Source: an uncultured Muribaculaceae bacterium (GTDB lineage Bacteria; Bacteroidota; Bacteroidia; Bacteroidales; Muribaculaceae). Taken from it: a stretch of DNA of 64,000 nt. Every line of letters starts with the position of its first letter. Within the stretch, counting starts at the first letter, position 1. The position numbers and the translations under genes are program-made. Below, in pieces: positions 22,158 through 30,872 of this stretch. The DNA lies in NCBI GenBank assembly GCA_947628305.1, contig CANQZG010000002.1, positions 186,001 to 250,000 of the forward strand, in the 5' to 3' direction. The notes below the pieces were generated by a model. The model worked only from the letters and a program-made list of their open reading frames with translations. It was not told where the DNA came from and did no database searches.

Positions 22158-22232
22158 AAAGTTAATATCAAGCTAAGTTGCAGATTTTCAAGTATTTATA
22201 TTTGTGTATATGATAATTATTTGTTAGTTTTG
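22158..22232 (+). promoter_or_regulatory. phage promoter P5
   Basis: TTTG (22201-22204), 20-base spacer, TAGTTTTG (22225-22232); upstream AAAGTTAATATCAAGC starts at 22158, 44 bases before the TTG as in P4. The leader ACTATCAAAATAAAACATAA resembles that of P2. Drives 22266-23813. Confidence 0.82.
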
Positions 22233-22265
22233 TACTATCAAAATAAAACATAACATCAACAGAAT

Positions 22266-22499
22266 ATGGCACAAACTACACTTTCAATCTCAATCAAAGA
22301 AGCTCGAAAAGCATATTGGGCATTGATGGATAACGTAGAACTCTATTCAAAAATTCAACAGGATAGTTCCGACGTTTATTATCTCCCTGAATACGACGAG
22401 AATGACCCTGAAGAATGCGACAACAACGAGCAACTAATAGCAGACATCGACTGTCAACTCTGCGCAGCCGGCGTATCAGAATTTGAATTTATTGACTAA
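22266..22499 (+). CDS. small acidic phage protein
   Basis: 77 residues, very acidic centre (YLPEYDENDPEECDNNEQ). First gene behind P5. The charge would suit DNA mimicry, but composition alone cannot prove it. Confidence 0.6.
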   Translation: MAQTTLSISIKEARKAYWALMDNVELYSKIQQDSSDVYYLPEYDENDPEECDNNEQLIADIDCQLCAAGVSEFEFID

Positions 22500-22503
22500 T
22501 AAT

Positions 22504-22743
22504 ATGGCACAATCAGTCAAAAACAATCCAGTTAAGGCGAAAGCCCGAGTCAAGGTCTTTACTGAAATGGGTAAATGGTGCTTGGCAGAAATTCGAGGAC
22601 TCAAGGAAGGCAAAGTTATTTCCGGCATATACAATCCTATCAATAAAGCATTTGATTTCAAGTGGAAAGGCGAAGATGCAATGTTGTGGATTGGCGAGAA
22701 TGCAGAATTGGTAGAAATTCAAAAACCTGTATCGAACAAATGA
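22504..22743 (+). CDS. small basic phage protein
   Basis: 79 residues from the ATG at 22504 (MAQSVKNNPVKAKARVKVFT). Beta-rich with GKVISGIYNPINKAFDFKWKGE. Overlaps the next gene by 4 bases. Unknown. Confidence 0.58.
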   Translation: MAQSVKNNPVKAKARVKVFTEMGKWCLAEIRGLKEGKVISGIYNPINKAFDFKWKGEDAMLWIGENAELVEIQKPVSNK

Positions 22744-22997
22744 AAAAGACAATCTATATCATAATCCAAGACTGCTCCGATGATTATGACCGCAGTGTGG
22801 AGGTAAAACCTTACGGCTCGTTTGATGAGGCCAGAGCAGAGTTCAAAACTCTTACTGACGATCGGCGAGTCGATGCAACTAAATTGGGTTGGAAAATCGT
22901 CGAAGATACTCCAAATTGTTTTTCAGCATACGAGGACGGTTGCGAGTGTATCAATCATTGCCACATAATATTTCAGAGTTCAGAAATCAATATCTAA
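22740..22997 (+). CDS. small phage protein, unknown
   Basis: 85 residues from the ATG at 22740 (MKKTIYIIIQDCSDDYDRS). Alpha/beta; Cys cluster CECINHC near the C-terminus. Four bases before the next gene. Confidence 0.58.
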   Translation: MKKTIYIIIQDCSDDYDRSVEVKPYGSFDEARAEFKTLTDDRRVDATKLGWKIVEDTPNCFSAYEDGCECINHCHIIFQSSEINI

Positions 22998-23000
22998 GAT

Positions 23001-23813
23001 ATGTTACCAAAAACGAAACAAGAGCCGGAAATGAAAAAGTTCTACTCGCCGGAGTATGGCTTTCTCCATGCCTGTAAAAAGGACGGCTTCCTGTGGTATA
23101 ATCTGACTGACCTTTGTCAGACGCTCTCGATGCTGTTGAGAGAGGCAGAGGCTCTTGTCAAAACTACCAGAGGACAAATCAGAGAGTTTAATGTCCGGCG
23201 ACAAAAAATTACCTCCTGTAATCGCTACATAGATCAGGACGGCCTGTTGACCCTCCTAATCGAATGTCGGAAAAATCAGGCAAACGGATACCACAAATGG
23301 ATAGACGATGTGGTAACACATTCTCTGAACAATCCGTCGGACTCGCAGGAGTTGGAAGAAATTCCAGTTGACAGCGAAATGACCTCTTACGAGGTGCGAC
23401 TGGCGTATATCGACCAATACCGCAAGAAGCAGAGAACAGGAAAGTCAAAGTCGGCATCTGCACGGTCGGCCCAGATGCGACCCTCACTCTTTCCACAAGG
23501 CAGGGTGCGACGTGAGGACGTGCAGCAGGTAGGCTCTCCGGCACAATTACAATCTCAATCCTCTAAACCATTCGTGCCGGCCGATGGCCACATGACGGTC
23601 GAGGATTTCTTCAGGAAAGAAATGGCTTATCCTGAATTTATCTTTCATTTGGACGGTGCGCTCAAATCAGCCCGTCAGTATATCAGAACCCTTTCCAAGA
23701 AGCAACAGAAGATTGCACAGCAACACATAAACGTACTGACAGTGTTCCGGGGAATGTTGAAAGGGAACGCTGAAAATCTCCAATATCAACCAAGCGAGGC
23801 AGCTTGCTTATAA
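23001..23813 (+). CDS. phage antirepressor-like or BRO-N-like protein
   Basis: 270 residues. The N-terminal half (GFLWYNLTDLCQTLSMLLREAEALV, RYIDQDGLLTLLIECRKNQANGYHKWIDDVV) has the layout of the BRO-N/KilA-N type antirepressor domain, a wing-like DNA-binding fold. A long Ser- and Gln-rich linker follows, then a helical C-terminus. The ATG at 23031 (MKKFYSPEYGF) is an alternative start. Last rightward gene, before a terminator that faces the integrase. Role as lysis-lysogeny switch is inferred. Confidence 0.55.
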   Translation: MLPKTKQEPEMKKFYSPEYGFLHACKKDGFLWYNLTDLCQTLSMLLREAEALVKTTRGQIREFNVRRQKITSCNRYIDQDGLLTLLIECRKNQANGYHKWIDDVVTHSLNNPSDSQELEEIPVDSEMTSYEVRLAYIDQYRKKQRTGKSKSASARSAQMRPSLFPQGRVRREDVQQVGSPAQLQSQSSKPFVPADGHMTVEDFFRKEMAYPEFIFHLDGALKSARQYIRTLSKKQQKIAQQHINVLTVFRGMLKGNAENLQYQPSEAACL

Positions 23814-23823
23814 GCAAATAAGT
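23814..23823 (+). repeat. GCAAATAAGT leader motif, copy 8
   Basis: Identical decamer directly after the stop of the last rightward gene. The ATG at 23831 opens only 56 codons that overlap the integrase end, so no real gene follows; this copy may mark a lost gene. Confidence 0.6.
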
Positions 23824-23847
23824 TTTAAGAATGTGCATGACACATTC

Positions 23848-23874
23848 AGGCGTACCTCTAAGAGTGGTGCGCCT
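23848..23874. terminator. terminator between rightward genes and integrase
   Basis: AGGCGTACC (23848-23856) pairs with GGTGCGCCT (23866-23874), one G-T pair, loop TCTAAGAGT, then TTTCC. Lies between convergent genes and could serve both. Confidence 0.65.
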
Positions 23875-23889
23875 TTCCTCCAGCAAGAC

Positions 23890-25110
23890 TCACGCTTCAA
23901 GTTCAGAAATTAACTGCTCCATACTTTTGTCAGAGGCCACGGCATCGAAAACTCTCCGTATAGCTTTGTCGGCCATTCTCTTGTTGACTCTGACATAAAA
24001 CGACAAGGCCCTGTTAGATGGTAACGGCGAGTCGCCGATGCAGTATTCAATTACCGAGTCCTTTATCATAAGTTCATTGGCAATCTGCGAGAATGTCTTA
24101 CGAGCTGAATAGAATATCAGTTTTTCAAACCCGATTTTCTTCCTTAGTTTTATCAGGTGGTCTGCATTTATATGTTGGATTGAGCGTTCGGTAGTAAAGT
24201 TATTGAATTTCAATTTACCCTCGGAGGTCAGGTATTTGTCGAGAATGGCTCTCGCCTCCGGCTGTATGGTGAACTCTGTTGTGTCGTTAGCATCGCGTCG
24301 TTTGAAAGTCTTTTGTCTGATGAAACTCACGGAGTCTTTCGTTAGGTCGAGCCGCAGAATGTCAGCCAAGTTCATGCCGCATAAATAGAAACTCAACATA
24401 AAGAGGTCGCGGGCATAAATCTCCCACTTGTCTGTAAGCTCCATGTCGCGCATTTGGCGTAGTTGGTCAAGAGATAGAGCAATATCCCTGCGAGCCGATT
24501 TGACGGTCTTGTAGTCCAAAAAGGGATACACTTTATACTTGACATATCCATGTCGTATAGCATACTTGACCAATCGCTTCAACGACTCCATGCGCATCCC
24601 GACTGTGGTCTGCGAATATCCTAACTTTTCCAAAAACTTATGATAGGCAACCACGTTGTCATGGGTCAAGGTACAGAGAACGAAATCTTTTCCGGCGTAT
24701 TCAATGAACCGATTTATTCCTTGCTTGAACCCGGCCACAGTTGATTTAGACCAAGCGTGCTCTCGATTGGCAAGCATATCCTCCGAAATTTGCTCGACGG
24801 TCTTTAATCCTGTGTTCTGTTCTTGCCGCTTGGTGAGCATATTGACCAGTTGGGCGCAAGTGTAGTAGTCGATGTCCTCCAATTCATCACACGCCTTATA
24901 AAAGTCATTCATGCGTGTACGGAGTTGGAGATTGATGTATTGAGCATTCGGCACTCCTACCACGTTACCGTTTTTCAGGTTCTTTGGACTGGGAACAGTG
25001 AAGCGAGTAGGAATGTAGCGAGTCTGAGAGTTATGGCTGACGGCAATCCTCAATTTGTGGGAGCCGTCGGCCAGCACTTTTAGTGGTAATATGACTATTC
25101 TGATATTCAT
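23890..25110 (-). CDS. int: tyrosine-type site-specific integrase
   Basis: 406 residues from the ATG at 25110 (MNIRIVILPLKVLADGSHKLRIAVSH), the usual start of Bacteroidales integrases; the frame is open further upstream. N-terminal arm-binding part, SAM-like core-binding part (about 95-185), C-terminal catalytic part. The Arg of box 1 is replaced (GMNLADILRL), as in several Bacteroidales families; box 2 reads SARKTFSQIA and the nucleophile is the Tyr in SFYVRV. It integrates and, with an excisionase, excises the prophage. Sits at the prophage edge next to mutL. Confidence 0.9.
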   Translation of the reverse strand: MNIRIVILPLKVLADGSHKLRIAVSHNSQTRYIPTRFTVPSPKNLKNGNVVGVPNAQYINLQLRTRMNDFYKACDELEDIDYYTCAQLVNMLTKRQEQNTGLKTVEQISEDMLANREHAWSKSTVAGFKQGINRFIEYAGKDFVLCTLTHDNVVAYHKFLEKLGYSQTTVGMRMESLKRLVKYAIRHGYVKYKVYPFLDYKTVKSARRDIALSLDQLRQMRDMELTDKWEIYARDLFMLSFYLCGMNLADILRLDLTKDSVSFIRQKTFKRRDANDTTEFTIQPEARAILDKYLTSEGKLKFNNFTTERSIQHINADHLIKLRKKIGFEKLIFYSARKTFSQIANELMIKDSVIEYCIGDSPLPSNRALSFYVRVNKRMADKAIRRVFDAVASDKSMEQLISELEA

Positions 25111-25114
25111 TATT

Positions 25115-25172
25115 CCGACAATAAAACGACAATAATCAGCCGTCGGTTTAGTGTCGGACAACAATCTGACAA
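25115..25172. repeat. paired GACAA repeats beside the integrase, candidate arm sites
   Basis: GACAA occurs at 25117, 25128, 25157 and 25168: two pairs with 11-base spacing, 40 bases apart. Located directly upstream of the integrase start, where arm-type integrase or Xis sites are expected. The attachment core cannot be fixed because the left end is not in the window. The rest of 25173-25292 holds nothing I can name. Confidence 0.45.
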
Positions 25173-25292
25173 CCGAAAACCCTCCAGATGTAGGGGTGAT
25201 TTTTGCCTATTACTCTGAATGTCAATATAGTTAGTTGAAATTAAGCCAGTTGCGGAGGCTAACGTAGATACTCGTAGAGTACATCCATTGAA

Positions 25293-27188
25293 TCAGACTT
25301 TTAGCAGAGACGAAAGTTGTTCATCGGTGATGATTGCGGTGACGGGTTTGCCGTCAGGTGTATAATGGGGTGACGATGAGCGCAGGAGTTCGCCGAGAAG
25401 ATGCTCTGCCTCGGCATCGGTCATGTCGCGGCCGGCACGTGTGGCCGCTGAACGGGCCATGGAGAGAGTCACGCTTTCATATACCTTGTCCTCGATTTCA
25501 TCGCCTGTCTCGGTAACGGTTTCAATCATGGCCGTGAGGGTTTCGGTAGGATTGATTCCGTTAAGTTCGGCCGGCATTCCGTTGACACTCCAGGTATTAT
25601 CGCCGAGATAGGCGATGTCAAATCCGAGAGAGCCGATGGTTGTAGCTATCGATGCCAGGACAGCATTCTGTGCCGGGGACAGTTCTATGGTCTCCGGGAA
25701 AAGCACGCGTTGGGTGCTGAAACGGTGATTGCAAGCCATCTCATAGTAGCGGTCATAAAGTACCCGGACACCGGCGCGGTATCGGTCCACAATCATCAAT
25801 CCCTCGCGGGCCGGGGAGAGTATATACCGTTTTTTGAGTTGCATTATGCCGGATACGTTATCTGACGGTGTGTCAATCAACCCCGGCACTTCATTTATAT
25901 TGAGTGCGCTCTCGACAACAGGTATGTCATCGGTATCGCCGGGTACTGAATTATTGTGTTGACGTTCACCGGTGAAATTGGAATACAGTCGTTCCCAATC
26001 GGTAATCATCGAGTTTAATGCGCTCTGACGATAGGTTGATGGGGTGTTGTGGCGAGAATTGTCATGTCCCGGGGTGGGTGTGTCGAAAGGGTTGTATCCG
26101 GCTTCAAGTTCGATGCTGTGCTCTCCGTTGGCGTTAGGGGCGAAGGCGGGAATGTCGGGGGTGTCGTCAGTGTCAAAATCGATTCCGGGCACTGCGTTGT
26201 ACCGTCCGAGTGACTCACGTATTGCCGCGACGATGATTTGCCATATAGCTTGTTCGTCCTCAAATTTGATTTCATGTTTTGTCGGATGGATGTTGACATC
26301 TATTGATGCCGGGTCTACCTCGAAATTGATGAAATAATTCGGCTGGAGTTCCGGGCCGATGAGGTTTTCATAACAAGTCATGACGGCCTTGTGGAAATAG
26401 GGGTGACGCATGTTGCGCCCGTTTACAAAGAAATATTGCAACGGGTTGCGCTTACGGGCGTTTTCAGGCAGTCCGATGAACCCTGAAATCTTTACGATTG
26501 AAGTGTCGGTGGTTATCTCGATGAGCTGTCGGTCAAGTTGTTTCCCGAATAGGTCGGTTATGCGGTTCTTTAGGCTGCCTTTGCGCAATTGTTGGAGTGT
26601 GACATCGTTGTGTATCAGCGTGAACTCCACCCCGGTGTTGACGAGCGCGAGACGTTCAAATTCGCGGACGATATTGTTTAGTTCGACCGTATCTTTTTTC
26701 AGGAATTTGCGACGTGCAGGGACGTTGAAGAAAAGGTTTTTCACCATGAGATTAGTCCCCGGGACGGTGGCCTCGGGTGTCTGTTCGATGACTCTCGACC
26801 CCTCAATCAGGATTCGTGTGCCGATTTTTTCATCACGTGGCATCGTGCGCATATCGATTTGTGCGATTGCGGCAATCGAGGCAAGCGCCTCCCCGCGGAA
26901 TCCCATGGTGTGAAGGGCGAACAGGTCGGATGCCGCCGAAATCTTGGATGTCGCATGTCGTTCAAATGCAAGCGCGGCATCGGTGTCTGACATCCCACGG
27001 CCGTTGTCAACGACCTGAATCAAGGTGCGACCGGCGTCCTTCAATATGATTTTGACGGAGTCTGCACCCGCGTCAATCGAATTTTCGACAAGTTCCTTGA
27101 TGACTGACGCGGGGCGTTGTATTACTTCTCCCGCCGCTATCTGGTTTGCCACCGAATCGGGCAAAAGTTTAATGACATCAGCTGACAT
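25293..27188 (-). CDS. mutL: DNA mismatch repair protein MutL
   Basis: 631 residues. N-terminal GHKL ATPase: ENSIDAGAD (35-43), DNGRGM (61-66), GFRGEAL (96-102); then a variable linker (about 340-430) and a C-terminal dimerisation domain. Links MutS mismatch recognition to strand removal. The nearest chromosomal gene to the prophage; its 3' end is 183 bases from the integrase. Last gene of the leftward block; 22 bases from the OstA-like gene. Confidence 0.97.
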   Translation of the reverse strand: MSADVIKLLPDSVANQIAAGEVIQRPASVIKELVENSIDAGADSVKIILKDAGRTLIQVVDNGRGMSDTDAALAFERHATSKISAASDLFALHTMGFRGEALASIAAIAQIDMRTMPRDEKIGTRILIEGSRVIEQTPEATVPGTNLMVKNLFFNVPARRKFLKKDTVELNNIVREFERLALVNTGVEFTLIHNDVTLQQLRKGSLKNRITDLFGKQLDRQLIEITTDTSIVKISGFIGLPENARKRNPLQYFFVNGRNMRHPYFHKAVMTCYENLIGPELQPNYFINFEVDPASIDVNIHPTKHEIKFEDEQAIWQIIVAAIRESLGRYNAVPGIDFDTDDTPDIPAFAPNANGEHSIELEAGYNPFDTPTPGHDNSRHNTPSTYRQSALNSMITDWERLYSNFTGERQHNNSVPGDTDDIPVVESALNINEVPGLIDTPSDNVSGIMQLKKRYILSPAREGLMIVDRYRAGVRVLYDRYYEMACNHRFSTQRVLFPETIELSPAQNAVLASIATTIGSLGFDIAYLGDNTWSVNGMPAELNGINPTETLTAMIETVTETGDEIEDKVYESVTLSMARSAATRAGRDMTDAEAEHLLGELLRSSSPHYTPDGKPVTAIITDEQLSSLLKV

Positions 27189-27210
27189 AGTGATACGTTG
27201 TTATATACAG

Positions 27211-28866
27211 TTATTCCCCTTGTAGCAAGGTGTCCATCTCGGGCGGATAATCAAATATCTCATCGGGCGAGAGGGGACGCAGTTTGTCATACCATCGGAA
27301 CTTAGGCAGAAAATAGCTTGAACGTTTCGCAAGGTAGAGTGGTGTGACATTTCCGCTCGTCTCGGGCCACAGATGTATTTTTTTTACCTGATTGTTGTCG
27401 AAAGTGGCGTTCAGTGTCGAGCTCTCGGTATAGGAATACTTGTTATAGGTCGAGTCATTCTCCATGGGGAATTGTATGACCTGGACATTTCCCTCGGCAT
27501 AAAGACGTGTTATGGTGGTGTCGTTTATCCATACCTTCATGTCTTTTCCCGCGAGTTGGTTGAAGCAGTCCTCGTCGATGTGCTCGGCTACCATACCCAT
27601 GTTGGGAAGCCGTGCCCAGTCGACGGTCGAGTCGTTGAGGTGTACATGGATGACATTCCCGGTTATCTGTCGCAGTCCGCTCCACACCACCGGATGACGG
27701 AACATCTTCAGCAGCGAGTCGCTCTCGGTCACGCTCATCGAGTCACACAGTCCTTGGATGTCGACGCGGTAGAAACGCACGCGCCGGTAACAGTTGGTGA
27801 CACGTGTGGAGTCAGGGAGATAATAGGCGTTGATTGTGTCTCCGTGCATGTACAGCGTGTCCTTGCGGGAATATTCCATAGCCACGGCATCGCCGGTCAC
27901 AAACGCGCTGTCGGCGATTTCGTTGTAAAAACCATAATCGCCCAGCAATGTGGACTGCCGTGCCGAGTCGGTCAGCACCATGTTGCCGAACGCCTCTCCG
28001 AAACCTTTGTTACGGTCATAGAACAGTGTGTCGCCGGTGAGAGTGTTTCCACGTCGGGTGATTACAGTCGAGCGGGAAAACAGTCTTGCCTCGCCTGAGC
28101 CGGTGTTATAGTTTCCCGATGATGACAGTATTTCGCCGTCACGGTTGATTATGCGGGTGTCGCACAGCAGACGGGCGATGTGGGTGAATGTGTTGTACTG
28201 CAACGAATCGGTGTACATTCTCAATGTGTCGTTGGGACGCAGGGACTGCAACTTGACATCGTCATAGAAGAATGCGTCCTTGGACGACGGATAATAGTAT
28301 CCCTCGATTGATGTCAGGCGGTTTTCGCGGTCGGTCAGTACGCCGCCATATTGATAATATCCCACATTGCGGGTGAGGTCATAGTCAAATTGGTCGGTCT
28401 CGAGTTTTACGTCTCGGTTTATCATGCGCACCTTTTTCCCGGCGTTGGCAAACAGTTTGGCAATCTCGCTCATGCCGTTGTAGTTTAGTTCGTCGGCGTA
28501 GACAAAGAGTGTGTCGCCCTGTTCCATCCTGACGTTTGAAAAGGCGTCGAGCGAGTTGGTGCTTTCGTAGAAATAGGCACTGTCGCAATACATGAACATA
28601 TCGTTCTTGCGAAACACGACGTTACCCGACAACACTTGGTAATCACGAGAACGGCTCTCATCGAGTTCAAGGATGTCGGCATGTTCGAGGAATACTTTCC
28701 CCGGCTCATGACGGTCGGCTGTCGGGATGACCGGCTTGAACTGCGGGGCATTTGACGACCGGGCCGGAGCCTGTGCGAGTATAACCGGCAGGGCGAGCAA
28801 CGTTACACACGCTATCGCCACCAATCCGCGGTAATTGCGACTGATGAAATTCCGTGAATGGGGCAT
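27211..28866 (-). CDS. OstA-like (LptA/LptD N-terminal) envelope protein
   Basis: 551 residues with an N-terminal signal (GLVAIACVTLLALPVILAQ). The rest is a long run of beta strands of the OstA type (for example DYQVLSGNVVFRKNDMFMYCDSAYFYE and DQFDYDLTRNVGYYQYGGVL). In Bacteroidota this family is thought to take part in lipopolysaccharide transport. Between a SurA-like isomerase (upstream) and mutL, as in related genomes. Confidence 0.88.
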   Translation of the reverse strand: MPHSRNFISRNYRGLVAIACVTLLALPVILAQAPARSSNAPQFKPVIPTADRHEPGKVFLEHADILELDESRSRDYQVLSGNVVFRKNDMFMYCDSAYFYESTNSLDAFSNVRMEQGDTLFVYADELNYNGMSEIAKLFANAGKKVRMINRDVKLETDQFDYDLTRNVGYYQYGGVLTDRENRLTSIEGYYYPSSKDAFFYDDVKLQSLRPNDTLRMYTDSLQYNTFTHIARLLCDTRIINRDGEILSSSGNYNTGSGEARLFSRSTVITRRGNTLTGDTLFYDRNKGFGEAFGNMVLTDSARQSTLLGDYGFYNEIADSAFVTGDAVAMEYSRKDTLYMHGDTINAYYLPDSTRVTNCYRRVRFYRVDIQGLCDSMSVTESDSLLKMFRHPVVWSGLRQITGNVIHVHLNDSTVDWARLPNMGMVAEHIDEDCFNQLAGKDMKVWINDTTITRLYAEGNVQVIQFPMENDSTYNKYSYTESSTLNATFDNNQVKKIHLWPETSGNVTPLYLAKRSSYFLPKFRWYDKLRPLSPDEIFDYPPEMDTLLQGE

Positions 28867-28869
28867 TTT

Positions 28870-29139
28870 AGAGTATGTTTGGATTTAACAGACAGAAATT
28901 TTTATGCGGAGTCTTGAGAGGATTTTGGCCATGCAGCCGAGGGAGTGATGCGGGCATCTTGACCGAGGCAAAGGGACAAAAGCATCCAAGAGACCGTATA
29001 CGGGACTCCTTGACGGCATCTTCCGGCCATTTCCGTTTCTCTCGCTCGTCATGTATCTCGATACACTCCTCACTCGGAGACCCGGAACTGTCTCGAAACC
29101 TGCCTATAAAAATTCGACTGTTAAATTCAAACATACTCT
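28870..29139. mobile_element. 270 bp palindrome-ended repeat, copy A
   Basis: Left end AGAGTATGTTTGGATTTAAC, right end its near-perfect inverse (TTAAATTCAAACATACTCT). Internal sequence is shared with copies B and C (for example GCAGCCGAGGGAGTGATGCG, CATCTTCCGGCCATTTCC). No transposase; open frames inside are not conserved between copies. Fills the gap between the OstA-like gene and the surA-like gene completely, up to the TAA of the latter. MITE-like or structured intergenic repeat. Confidence 0.85.
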
Positions 29140-30509
29140 TATTCCTCTGACGATTTTTCCTTTATCCAGCCTTTATATTGGAAGTCGCAGTTGCGCCATC
29201 CGTCCTCGATGCGTACGTATGTATCTTTGATTTTCTTTTCAATCCAATTCTGTAGAATCTTGGAGCGAGCCGAGTTCTCATACATGTCCTTGATGAGTTG
29301 ATAGTCGTCCGACATGTTGGCGCGATGACCCTCGACGCGTTCGGTCAACTTGACAATCGCGACTATGTCGCGGTTGCTCTTGGGGTCTTTCATGATGAAC
29401 GCATTGGATATTTCACCGGGTTGGAGCTTGTTAACCTCCTTGGCCACTTCTTGTGGAAGCTGTGACATCTCAAAACGGGTGGTGCCGTTGGCATCGTTCA
29501 CCATTATACCGCGGTTGTTTTTGGTATCCTTGTCCTGCGACAGATAGGGGACGGCCTCCTCAAAAGTGAATTTCTTCTCGTTCACGATGTCATTGCGGAG
29601 CGAGTCGAGCCTGTGGATGGCATCGGAGAGGTCTTTGTCGCTCACACGCGGGTTTAGAAGAATGTGACGCACGTTGATGCGGTCGCCGCGTTTCTCGATA
29701 AGCTGGATTATATGGTAGCCAAATTCGGTCTCGACTATCTTTGACACTTTCTTGGGGTCGTTCAGGTTGAATGCGACAGCGGCAAACTCGGGTACGAGTT
29801 GCCCGCGCCCCATGAATCCAAGTTCGCCGCCACGTCCTGCGCTGCCGGGGTCTTGGGAATGGAGTATAGCCAAAGTGGAAAAGTCACTCTCACCTTTTTG
29901 TACGCGTTCGGAATAGTCTCGGAGACGCGCTTTTACGTCCTCGATTTCAGAACGGGGTATAACCGGTTGTAATGTCAAAATCTGCACTCCTACCTGCAAG
30001 GGGACGAACGGGATGCTGTCCTGTGCAAGTGACGAGTAGTAGCGACGCACCTCCGACGGTGTCGCCTTTACATCCTTGGTCAGGTCTCGTTGCACCATTT
30101 GGATTCTCTGACGGTTACGCGCCATGTCGAGGAGCTGTTCACGCATCTCGGGCAGTGACTTGTGGAAATACTGTTCCACCTTTTCCTTTGAACCGAGGTT
30201 GGCGATATAATAGTTGATTTGCGCCTCGACACTCTGTTGCACCATGCTTTCCTGTACCTCGACCGTGTCAAGTTCGGCCTGGTGAAGAAACAGTTTCTCA
30301 ACCGCCATCTGCTCGGGAATCACACAATATGGGTCGCCCTTGACAGGTGTGTTGTCATATTTCATCTGCTGATAGGTCTCCTCGATTTCGCTTTTCCATA
30401 TCGGTTGGTCACCGATGACCCATGCGACCTCCTCGGCGATATTGTTCTGTGCGATGGCATATACCGCTGCGCCGACGGCGGCAATTGAGAGTATTTTTCT
30501 TATTTTCAC
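29139..30509 (-). CDS. SurA-like periplasmic peptidyl-prolyl isomerase
   Basis: 456 residues: signal peptide (MKIRKILSIAAVGAAVYAIA), a SurA N-terminal-type helical domain (about 25-170), then a parvulin rotamase domain (about 175-275: ILTLQPVI, GSAGRGGELGFMGRGQLVPEFAAVAF, FGYHIIQLIEKRG) and a second, less conserved one. A chaperone for outer membrane protein folding. Follows a second isomerase gene. Confidence 0.9.
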   Translation of the reverse strand: MKIRKILSIAAVGAAVYAIAQNNIAEEVAWVIGDQPIWKSEIEETYQQMKYDNTPVKGDPYCVIPEQMAVEKLFLHQAELDTVEVQESMVQQSVEAQINYYIANLGSKEKVEQYFHKSLPEMREQLLDMARNRQRIQMVQRDLTKDVKATPSEVRRYYSSLAQDSIPFVPLQVGVQILTLQPVIPRSEIEDVKARLRDYSERVQKGESDFSTLAILHSQDPGSAGRGGELGFMGRGQLVPEFAAVAFNLNDPKKVSKIVETEFGYHIIQLIEKRGDRINVRHILLNPRVSDKDLSDAIHRLDSLRNDIVNEKKFTFEEAVPYLSQDKDTKNNRGIMVNDANGTTRFEMSQLPQEVAKEVNKLQPGEISNAFIMKDPKSNRDIVAIVKLTERVEGHRANMSDDYQLIKDMYENSARSKILQNWIEKKIKDTYVRIEDGWRNCDFQYKGWIKEKSSEE

Positions 30510-30602
30510 TGTATCTCTGTTTAAAGATTAGGAGTGCTAAGGTGTCCATATACACGCTCTGACGCGGGATGTCGCGTCAGAGTGCCGTTATTGACACGCT
30601 TT

Positions 30603-30872
30603 AGAGTCTGTCTTGATTTAACAGTCGAATTTTTATAGGCAGGTTTCGAGACAGTTCCGCGTCTCCGAGCGAGGAGTGTATCGAGATACATGACGAACGA
30701 GAGACGTGGAAATGGCCGGAAGATGCCGTCAAGGAGTCCATCGTGCGGTCTCTTGGACGCTTTTGACCCTTTGCCTCGGTCACGATGCTCGCATCGCTCC
30801 CTCGGCTGCATGTCCAAAATCATCCCAAGACTCCGCATAAAAATTTCTGACTGTTAAATCAAGACAGACTCT
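30603..30872. mobile_element. 270 bp palindrome-ended repeat, copy B (inverted)
   Basis: Opposite orientation to copies A and C. Ends: AGAGTCTGTCTTGATTTAAC and its perfect inverse (GTTAAATCAAGACAGACTCT). The outer sequence differs from that of copy A, yet both ends of this copy changed together. Lies between the two isomerase genes. Remaining bases of 30510-30944 show nothing else. Confidence 0.85.

Noticed and set aside
23831-24001. Small gene after the last leader motif
   Set aside because: The frame overlaps the integrase coding end almost fully and contains the terminator hairpin.
25111-25292. tRNA gene as attachment site
   Set aside because: No cloverleaf or TTCGANNC loop in this gap; no tRNA seen anywhere in the window.
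28868-29150. Open frames of 60-90 codons inside the three palindrome-ended repeats
   Set aside because: Frames are broken by the 38-base insert in copy C and by shifts in copy B; they exist because of the repeat, not selection on protein.
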